From Candidatus Calidifonticultor daggyaiensis (GTDB lineage Bacteria; Actinomycetota; Humimicrobiia; Humimicrobiales; Humimicrobiaceae): DNA of 10,845 bases. Positions within the stretch are counted from its first letter, which is position 1. Every line of letters starts with the position of its first letter. The notes beneath the pieces were generated by a model. It was not told where the DNA came from. It saw only the letters and a list, made by a program, of their open reading frames with translations, and did no database searches. The DNA lies in contig JACVJA010000018.1 of assembly GCA_015661035.1 (NCBI GenBank), forward strand, positions 1-10,845, in the 5' to 3' direction. The translations under genes and the position numbers were made by a program. Positions 1 to 5,627 of the stretch are shown here, one piece after another.

Positions 1-1
1 A

Positions 2-562
2 ACTAACTACGAGCAATTAAATAATATCAATTACAATATCAAACAAGTCTACAACAATAATAGGGATATTAACGATAGTGCTAAACGGGATAATAATAAT
101 AATAATATTAATCTTAATAATATTATTAGTTATAGTAGTAACGAAATAAACAATATGCACAATATAGCAATAGAAAACAATAAAACAGAAACCAATAATA
201 TAGAAAATTTCACAGGCAATTTAATAAACATTACTAATCATAAAATATATTTAGGGGGTGCTTTTAAGGCAGTTTGTTCACTAATAAAAGATACAATTTC
301 TGCTGTATTAGGGTTATATGACGAAACTGAAAGGAATGAAATTTTTTTAAGAGAAATTAAAGACGATGATTGGAAAGTTATTGAAAAAAGCTTAGAGACA
401 ATATTTACACATAGAATTTGGTTTGATGATAGTGAACAAAATGAAAATAATTTAAGAGCCAGCAATGAAAGTACAGTAAGAAAATACCTTGCAAATAGGG
501 GTCTGTCTGTTAGCTGGGTATTAAATTATTCGCTTGAAAGCAATAATAACTTTATTGACTAA
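2..562 (+). CDS. 3' part of an unidentified gene with an Asn-rich segment (5'-truncated by the window edge)
   Basis: An ATG at 155 could start a 135-aa protein, but the same frame is open back to base 2 with no stop. The visible piece (186 codons) is therefore more likely the C-terminal part of a longer protein. Translated bases 2-230 are low-complexity and dominated by Asn, with some Ile and Tyr, including a run of AAT codons at 92-106. After that comes an ordered-looking segment of about 105 residues (from about base 240). It has a hydrophobic helix-like start (GGAFKAVCSLIKDTISAVLGLY), then a charged helix containing DDDWKVIEKSLETIF, and ends with a RKYLANRGLSVSWVLNYSL segment. I do not recognise a family. 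The Asn-rich part may be a linker between an N-terminal domain outside the window and this C-terminal domain. The ZIP gene follows 68 bases downstream on the same strand. Confidence 0.6.
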   Translation, partial: TNYEQLNNINYNIKQVYNNNRDINDSAKRDNNNNNINLNNIISYSSNEINNMHNIAIENNKTETNNIENFTGNLINITNHKIYLGGAFKAVCSLIKDTISAVLGLYDETERNEIFLREIKDDDWKVIEKSLETIFTHRIWFDDSEQNENNLRASNESTVRKYLANRGLSVSWVLNYSLESNNNFID

Positions 563-630
563 ACATTTTTACTAAATAAAATCAAAACAGACAAATTTAA
601 AAATATTATTAAAATATTATTTTATAAAAA

Positions 631-1398
631 TTGAAAGAAGAATTTTTAAAACCTTTAATTTTAACAACAATAGCGGGCCTTTCTACAACTATTGGCAGTC
701 TTATTGGTCTTGCTTTTAAAAAAGAAAGCTCGAAATTTATGAGCTCTGTATTAGGATTTACTGCAGGAGTAATGATTGGTGTGTCATTTTTTGAACTACT
801 CCCGTCTAGCTTTGAGAGCATTGGGTTTATAAAATCAAGCATTGCTTTTGTTATTGGATTTATTTTTATGTTTATAATAGATTACTTTATTCCACATGAA
901 TATATTGGTCAAAAAGAAAAAGTTAGCGAAAAAACTGATAAAAACCTTTTAAGAACTGGATTATTCGTAGCAATTGGAATAGCAATTCATAACTTTCCAG
1001 AAGGAATGGCAACATTTTACAGCTCAGTTGTAAATATAAAAGTTGGGATTGCAATTGCAGTTGCTATAGCAATACATAATATACCTGAAGGAATTGCAGT
1101 ATCGGCCCCTGTTTATAAAGCAACTGGCAGTAGGAGTAAAGCTTTTTTATGGTCTTTTTTATCAGGAGTTGTTGAGCCAATTGGAGCTGTACTTACAGCA
1201 TTTATACTTTTTTCGTTTTTAAATTTACAAATTTTAGGTTTTATTCTTGCAGGTATAGCAGGACTAATGGTTTTTATATCAATAGATGAGCTTTTGCCTG
1301 TATCAAAATCTTACGGTTATAGCCATCTTCCTATAATAAGTTTTATTTGCGGGTTAGCAATAATGATATTAAGTCTATTTCTATTAAAAAAGGGGTAA
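631..1398 (+). CDS. zupT: ZIP-family divalent metal transporter (ZupT-like)
   Basis: Integral membrane importer of zinc and possibly other divalent metals (Fe, Mn), a family role. The 255-aa length and about eight hydrophobic segments match bacterial ZupT/GufA-type ZIPs. Both metal-site helices are intact: TM4 carries HNFPEG (H120, N121, E124) and TM5 carries HNIPEG (H149, N150, E153). TM2 has E55 in FFELLP, TM6 has E182 in VEPIG, and TM7 has the IDELLP segment. The loop between TM3 and TM4 is charged (Lys/Glu-rich) rather than His-rich. The start is a TTG at 631: a TAA lies two codons upstream in frame, and the first ATG (Met37) would delete TM1. No clear Shine-Dalgarno sequence precedes it. 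Specificity cannot be read from sequence; the family call is solid, the gene symbol less so. Confidence 0.88.
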   Translation: MKEEFLKPLILTTIAGLSTTIGSLIGLAFKKESSKFMSSVLGFTAGVMIGVSFFELLPSSFESIGFIKSSIAFVIGFIFMFIIDYFIPHEYIGQKEKVSEKTDKNLLRTGLFVAIGIAIHNFPEGMATFYSSVVNIKVGIAIAVAIAIHNIPEGIAVSAPVYKATGSRSKAFLWSFLSGVVEPIGAVLTAFILFSFLNLQILGFILAGIAGLMVFISIDELLPVSKSYGYSHLPIISFICGLAIMILSLFLLKKG

Positions 1399-1406
1399 AA
1401 AGGGGT
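1387..1406 (+). repeat. 10-bp tandem duplication across the zupT stop codon
   Basis: The unit AAAAAGGGGT occurs twice head-to-tail. The first copy encodes the last residues and contributes the T of the TAA stop; the second lies just after the stop. The G-runs resemble this genome's ribosome binding sites, but no start codon follows at useful distance, so I read it as a small slippage duplication. Confidence 0.7.
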
Positions 1407-1499
1407 AACTTTTTTAAACAAATTTATTTAAAATCATTTAATTAATTGAACTATTAATTGCACATTTAATATTTAAATTTTTTATTAAATCAATCACAC

Positions 1500-1517
1500 A
1501 TGCCACATATGCCACAT
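1500..1517 (+). repeat. 9-bp tandem repeat duplicating the start codon
   Basis: ATGCCACAT occurs twice in tandem, giving an N-terminus of MPHMPH and two possible in-frame start codons for the methyltransferase gene. Confidence 0.75.
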
Positions 1518-2183
1518 AAATTTGATTTTCAAAATAAAGCAAAACTTTCAAGCAGTCAAAGAAAAAAATTATTGCCGCCTGAAAAACTTTTAAAACATTT
1601 TGGCTTAAAAAGAGGTGACATTTTTGCTGATTTTGGAGCTGGAACTGGATATTTTACTTTCCCAGCAGCAAAAATTGCAGGCAAAAATGGTATAGTTTAT
1701 GCAATTGATATTTCTGAAAAAATGTTAAATGAAATAGAAAATAGTTACAATTTAAGAAAAGATAAAGAAAAAATTGCTGTAATAAAAACAATAATAGTAA
1801 GTGAGGAAAATAGAGAAAATAATGAGGATAAGGAAAACAAGGAAATTAATAAAAAGCTAATATTAAAAGAATTCAATGATAATTCAATAGATTTTATTTT
1901 AGCTTCACAAGTTCTTCATGAAGTAAACAACCTATCAAAAATAATAAATGAATTTTTTAGAATTTTAAAAAATGGAGGAAAACTGGCTATAATTGAATGG
2001 CAGAAAATAAGTGAAAAACTTAATAATAAAAATCATTTTAACTATGTGGGTCCGCCAAAACATGACAGATTAGACCCTGAAATTTTGATAAATTTATTAA
2101 ATAAAAGTAAGTTTATAATAACTAATTTTAAAAACATAAAAAATTATTTTTACACTATAACTGCTGCAAAAAACCTGGAATAA
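1500..2183 (+). CDS. class I SAM-dependent methyltransferase (Methyltransf_11/UbiE-like)
   Basis: Cytosolic methyltransferase of unknown substrate, 227 aa. Motif I is intact as ADFGAGTGYFTF (residues 43-54, the glycine-rich SAM loop). The acidic residue ending strand 2 is D70 in VYAID. The post-motif strand DFILASQVLHEV (131-142) and the LKNGGKLAIIEW segment (about 156-167) complete the Rossmann fold. The GPP..DRL.PE segment near residue 184 is typical of a widespread UbiE-like subgroup that begins with LPPEKLL and a leading LGLK.GD. A Glu/Asn/Lys low-complexity insert at about residues 100-120 separates strand 3 from strand 4. The start is either of two ATGs at 1500 or 1509, created by a 9-bp tandem repeat, with no Shine-Dalgarno upstream. 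It lies 101 bases after zupT on the same strand, which does not suggest a shared function. Confidence 0.85.
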   Translation: MPHMPHKFDFQNKAKLSSSQRKKLLPPEKLLKHFGLKRGDIFADFGAGTGYFTFPAAKIAGKNGIVYAIDISEKMLNEIENSYNLRKDKEKIAVIKTIIVSEENRENNEDKENKEINKKLILKEFNDNSIDFILASQVLHEVNNLSKIINEFFRILKNGGKLAIIEWQKISEKLNNKNHFNYVGPPKHDRLDPEILINLLNKSKFIITNFKNIKNYFYTITAAKNLE

Positions 2184-2321
2184 TTTCCATGACAAAAACT
2201 CTTAAAAACTTAATTTTTTATTGAAATTAGTTCTATATATTACTAATATTTTACAAAATTTTATAAATTGATTTTAAATTATTAACTAAAAATTAAAAAT
2301 TTGGTTCTCTTATACAAAATA

Positions 2322-3208
2322 TTATTGAGCTGCAGTACTGTAAGTTACAGTAAGTTTAATTTCACTAGGATAATGATAAATTAAATCCTGTTTACCATTT
2401 CCGTCAGTATTTTCCATTTCATAATAAAGACATATTTGATATCTTTCTAAACCATTGTTTACAGCATTCTGAAGGTCATTTTTAAGTATTTTATTGGCAA
2501 TAACAAATTTTTTAACAGTAAAGCTTGCAAGCTCAACACCATCAATATCAAAGTTAGAAGGACTTATCTCTTGTGGTCCCCAATAAACAGCCTTAACGAT
2601 AATTGGACCATAATGATTAAAAGGTTCACCTTCTTTTTCACCATTAAGCACACTTATCTTTGCATCTAAAATCTTAGTCCCTGCAATCTCTGAAATGTCA
2701 AAACTAGCAAAACCACGTACCTCTTTATTATCCGCATAATCACCACAACCAATACCAGAAGTTGTAACACCATCTCTAATAATAGTCCCACCTTCCATTT
2801 GTAAATTGATAAAATCTTTTGTCAACTGAACAGTTTCAACTGAAGTTTCTTCAGTGGTTTCTTCCGAACTCCCAGCTGTTTCTTCTTGTTCTGTTTCCTG
2901 TTCCATTTCTCCTGTTTCCCCCTCAGAAGTCCCAGATTCAGTACTCTTTTCTTCCTGTCCCTGTTGTTGTTCTACAGAAGTGCTCTCTTCGGTCTCCTCG
3001 TCAGCTCCTGTTCCTTTGGATGATGTCTCACCTTTATCTTCTGCTTCTTCGGCTTGGGAAATTGCTTCTTCGGCAGCTTCTTTAGCTTCTTTTAGATTTT
3101 TAAGTCTTTCAATTCTTGCCCTTCTACATCCTGTTAAAGCTGTAAAAGACAAAAGTGACAAAATAATTGCAGCTATTAAAAGACAGATAATAATATTCTT
3201 TTTTTCAT
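2322..3208 (-). CDS. lipoprotein with acidic Ser/Thr/Glu linker and C-terminal beta-type domain; signal peptide out of frame with its likely ATG
   Basis: Predicted surface lipoprotein. The frame ending at 2322 contains a lipobox LTGC, with the Cys codon at 3126-3128, after a strongly hydrophobic stretch. After the Cys come a basic, then Ala/Glu-rich helical segment (about 35 aa, possible coiled coil), about 80 residues of Glu/Ser/Thr/Gly/Gln-rich linker, and a C-terminal domain of about 170 residues. That domain contains VRGFASFDIS..AGTKILDAKISVLNG and a GPIIVKAVYWG strand, resembling jelly-roll DNRLRE/CBM-like domains of cell-surface proteins. In this frame the only upstream standard start is TTG at 3161, which would give no positively charged n-region. 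The ATG at 3208, with AAAAGGGG seven bases upstream, is one base out of frame; adding one A to the A7 tract at 3199-3205 gives a textbook signal peptide with Lys at 2-4 and the lipobox Cys at 28. Function is unknown. Confidence 0.75.
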
Positions 3209-3215
3209 TCCTTAT

Positions 3216-3223
3216 CCCCTTTT
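3216..3223 (-). promoter_or_regulatory. ribosome binding site for the lipoprotein ATG at 3208
   Basis: AAAAGGGG on the - strand ends seven bases before the ATG at 3206-3208, a good Shine-Dalgarno spacing. It supports 3208 as the original start even though that ATG is out of frame with the mature lipoprotein as sequenced. Confidence 0.6.
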
Positions 3224-3319
3224 CCCTTTTAATAAGTTTTTATGAAAAATTTAAATTAAATTCAACAAACTAAGTAAAAAATCAATAGATAAAAAGCATT
3301 CTAGATATCAGCTAGAGAA

Positions 3320-3343
3320 AGATAAGCTTTAATAAGCTTATCT
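3320..3343 (-). terminator. perfect 10-bp inverted repeat at the end of the ThiF-like gene, probable terminator
   Basis: AGATAAGCTT and its exact reverse complement are separated by four bases. On the - strand the first arm contains the last Arg codon and the TAA stop of the ThiF-like gene. The hairpin is followed by TTCTCT, an imperfect U-rich tail. The position between the ThiF-like and lipoprotein genes fits an intrinsic terminator, although the stem is AT-rich and the tail is not a pure T run. Confidence 0.5.
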
Positions 3344-4186
3344 TCCACATATAGAACATTTCTTTTCTTGGCTATGTTTTATTTTTAAAAACTCAAAAGA
3401 GTAATCCCAAATATCTATAAAAAGCAGGTCCTTTAACATTTTTTCTTCATAACCAAGCAAGTATTTTAAAGCTTCAGTTGTTTGAATAGAAGCAATTAAA
3501 TTTACAATGGTATTTAAAATACCTACATTTGATGAGGTCTCAAAATTATCATTATCGCTCAAATTACGCAATTCTTTATCAGAAAAAATACAATTAAAAC
3601 AAAAAGTTTTTTGAGGGATTATATTAAATACCATACCGTAACTTGCTGCTACGCTACCAAAAATCCATGGTATATTTTGTCTAAAAGATGCTTCATTAAT
3701 AATTTGCCTTGTCAAAAAATTATCTGTTGCATCCAATATGATATCAATATTTTCTATAATTTTATCAATATTATCCCTACTGACAGTTTCAAAAACAGAA
3801 TCAACAGTTATTTCAGAATTTATTTCTTTTATTTTTCTTTCTGCAATAAAAACCTTACCTAAATTTATTTTTAAATCTAACTCATTGTAAAGAATTTGCC
3901 TTTGTAGATTTGTAATATCAAGATTATCTTTATCCACAATTCTTAGATATCCAATACCACTTCTGGAAAGATTACTTATAATTACCGAACCCAAACCACC
4001 GCAGCCAATAACACAAACCTTGCTTTTACGTAGTTTTTCTTGGCCCTTAGCTCCTATGGGCTTAAAAAGTATTTGCCTTGAGTATCGATAATTCTTGTTA
4101 AAATTACTATTCTCATCTAATTTATTATTCTTTTTTACTTTATTATTAGTATTAACTTTATAATTAGTATTATTACTCATATTCAT
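3338..4186 (-). CDS. ThiF/MoeB/HesA-type E1-like adenylyltransferase with Asn-rich N-terminal extension
   Basis: Cytosolic E1-like enzyme. The family adenylates the C-terminal glycine of small ubiquitin-like sulfur carriers (ThiS, MoaD) or related substrates. Numbering from the ATG at 4186: residues 1-33 are Asn/Lys-rich low complexity, then the canonical YSRQI opening, the nucleotide loop GCGGLG (61-66), VDKDNLDITNLQRQ (D85, D87, N93, R96, Q97) and DATDN (152-156). Two CxxC pairs, C196/C199 and C277/C280, form the expected structural zinc site; the last lies three residues from the C-terminus. The position that holds Cys in MoeB/ThiF (TC..AGV) reads TSSNVG, apparently Ser218. The core of about 248 aa matches MoeB/ThiF size. 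An in-frame TTG at 4189 and an ATG at 4180 are alternative starts; there is no Shine-Dalgarno. It starts only about 24 bases after the tRNA-Ser, so the two may be cotranscribed. No thiS- or moaD-like gene is nearby, so the pathway stays open. Confidence 0.85.
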   Translation of the reverse strand: MNMSNNTNYKVNTNNKVKKNNKLDENSNFNKNYRYSRQILFKPIGAKGQEKLRKSKVCVIGCGGLGSVIISNLSRSGIGYLRIVDKDNLDITNLQRQILYNELDLKINLGKVFIAERKIKEINSEITVDSVFETVSRDNIDKIIENIDIILDATDNFLTRQIINEASFRQNIPWIFGSVAASYGMVFNIIPQKTFCFNCIFSDKELRNLSDNDNFETSSNVGILNTIVNLIASIQTTEALKYLLGYEEKMLKDLLFIDIWDYSFEFLKIKHSQEKKCSICGR

Positions 4187-4209
4187 CAATAACTATTTAT
4201 TTATTAAAG

Positions 4210-4305
4210 TGGCGGAGAGAGAGGGATTTGAACCCTCGAGGCAGATTTTTAATCTGCCTACTCGATTTCGAGTCGAGCGCTTTCAGCCAGCTCAGCCATC
4301 TCTCC
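4210..4305 (-). tRNA. serT: tRNA-Ser(CGA)
   Basis: A full class II cloverleaf folds on the - strand. The acceptor stem is GGAGAGA/TCTCTCC with discriminator G and an encoded CCA (4210-4212). The anticodon stem CTCGA/TCGAG encloses the loop CTCGAAA, giving anticodon CGA (4268-4270), which reads UCG. The T-arm is GAGGG-TTCAAAT-CCCTC. The variable arm is long, with a 9-bp stem AGGCAGATT/AATCTGCCT and a three-base loop, diagnostic of Ser/Leu/Tyr types. The discriminator G and anticodon make it serine. The gene symbol is only indicative, since naming of serine tRNA genes varies. Confidence 0.95.
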
Positions 4306-4371
4306 ACAAAAAAGACAAAACCAAATACAAAATAAAAACAAAATAAAAACTAACTCAAAATAAAATAAATT

Positions 4372-5367
4372 TCAAATAAGATAATTCTTTATAAAATCCT
4401 TTAAATTTAACAACAATTCTAAATGATTATTAAGCTTTTCATCAGGTATAACTTCAAACGTAAACCAGCCTTTATATTTATCTTTAATAATATTAATAAA
4501 TTCATGCCATCCAATATTACCTGCTCCTGGGGCCAAATGTTTATCTCCCAATGCATTTTTATAATCACCAATTATATCACCAAAGTTATCATGTGCATGC
4601 ATATTTACAATTTCATTAAAATAATTCTCATTATAAAAATAATCATTTAAATTACCTGTTAAGTGAGCATGTCCAAAATCTAAACAAATACCAATACATT
4701 TATTAATATCACCTATATAATTATAATCATTTAAATTATGTGTATCATTCAAATTACCATCAATATCTAAATTTTTGCCTATTAACTTTATATCACCTTT
4801 TTTACTATTGATCTCTTTCTTTAAAGTCTTTTTATAATTTAAGAACTTATGTTTAGACTTTGTAAATTTTTCCTCTAAAGATCTTCTTACTTGATTAATA
4901 ATAAACAAAAGTTCTTTAGGATTGTCTGCAATATATTTATTTGGCATATTTTCAAGTGCAATTTTTATATTATTCTTGACAGCAAATGGTAAAATTCTAG
5001 CTAAGCTATCTAATGAATTATTTATTCTGATTTCTCTTTCAGCAATACTACTACAGTACCCACCTGGATGTAAAACCAAAATCTTAGCACCAATTTTTTT
5101 TAAAAATTTTATTCTTTTTTTGACTACATATATGCTTTTCTGCCTAACATATTCGTTTGTAGAAGATATATCTATTCCGATATAATCAGCGTGTCCCGAA
5201 AAAATATTCAAATTATAACCCTTTAATTCTTTTAAAAAAGAGGTATTCGCATGAGGCGGGAAAACAATTTCAATATCATTTATAGGAATTTTTATTAATT
5301 CAAAAAAATTAATATTACTAATTTTTTTCTCATAAATATAAAGAATAGTACTTAAAGCTAGTTTCAT
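4372..5367 (-). CDS. TIM-barrel sugar phosphate isomerase/epimerase, AP endonuclease family 2 (xylose isomerase-like)
   Basis: A predicted metal-dependent (beta/alpha)8 enzyme of the family that includes endonuclease IV, xylose isomerase and inositol/hydroxypyruvate isomerases. Candidate metal and active-site residues lie at the strand ends: H59 (SGHADY), H100 (VLHPGG), E139 (ALENMP), D230 and H233 (CLDFGHAH), H257/H259 (NMHAHDN), H277, and E305 (TFEV). A low-complexity insert at about residues 161-222, Lys/Asn/Asp-rich with repeated NLND, interrupts the barrel just before the D230 strand; it explains a length of 331 aa against the more usual 260-290. The ATG at 5367 gives a normal first strand (MKLALST). 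No good Shine-Dalgarno is present (AGG only two bases upstream). The final substrate, DNA or sugar, cannot be decided; the pattern looks closer to sugar isomerases. tRNA-Ser follows 66 bases downstream on the same strand. Confidence 0.82.
   Translation of the reverse strand: MKLALSTILYIYEKKISNINFFELIKIPINDIEIVFPPHANTSFLKELKGYNLNIFSGHADYIGIDISSTNEYVRQKSIYVVKKRIKFLKKIGAKILVLHPGGYCSSIAEREIRINNSLDSLARILPFAVKNNIKIALENMPNKYIADNPKELLFIINQVRRSLEEKFTKSKHKFLNYKKTLKKEINSKKGDIKLIGKNLDIDGNLNDTHNLNDYNYIGDINKCIGICLDFGHAHLTGNLNDYFYNENYFNEIVNMHAHDNFGDIIGDYKNALGDKHLAPGAGNIGWHEFINIIKDKYKGWFTFEVIPDEKLNNHLELLLNLKDFIKNYLI
4639..4737 (-). repeat. 15-bp direct repeat coding NLNDY in and just after the isomerase insert
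   Basis: AATTTAAATGATTAT occurs exactly twice on the - strand, at 4723-4737 and 4639-4653. A third degenerate copy (NLND) lies at residues 205-208. The copies flank the conserved CLDFGHAH strand and suggest local duplication in the low-complexity segment. Confidence 0.6.
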
Positions 5368-5627
5368 AACCTAATAATTTATATATTATTTACATATTAT
5401 TTATATTATGGTAGTTACTTTTTAACTTAATAATTTTAAAATTTTAAACAACAAATAAACAGATAATATACATATAAATAAAAGTATTAAAAAATAAAAA
5501 ATCTAGTTGATTATACCAAAAATCATCATTAAGTAATAAAATATTATATAAAAATCAAATCGTATTTATATAACCATTTTTATTTTAGAATTCTTTAAAT
5601 AATATAATATTTATAACTTAAAACAAA
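5368..5627. promoter_or_regulatory. 260-base AT-only-like divergent intergenic region; candidate promoter for the DUF1846 gene
   Basis: Divergent promoters are expected here. A consensus-like TATAAT lies at 5603-5608, 19 bases before the DUF1846 ATG, but no convincing -35 element is found 16-18 bases upstream, and TATAAT occurs easily by chance in sequence this AT-rich. Short ATTATTTA repeats occur near 5385-5405. No riboswitch-like or GC-rich structured element is visible. Confidence 0.3.

Noticed and set aside
2184..2321. Terminator between the convergent methyltransferase and lipoprotein genes
   Set aside because: Only a weak ATTAGT/ACTAAT pairing with a ten-base loop near 2226-2248; expected by chance in such AT-rich sequence.
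2819..3273. Two overlapping + strand ORFs rich in Ser, Leu and Cys
   Set aside because: They are antisense shadows of the Glu/Ser/Thr-rich lipoprotein linker, whose codon composition keeps the opposite frames open.
4210..4305. tRNA-Ser as an integration (att) site
   Set aside because: No integrase and no duplicated tRNA 3' end are visible in the window.
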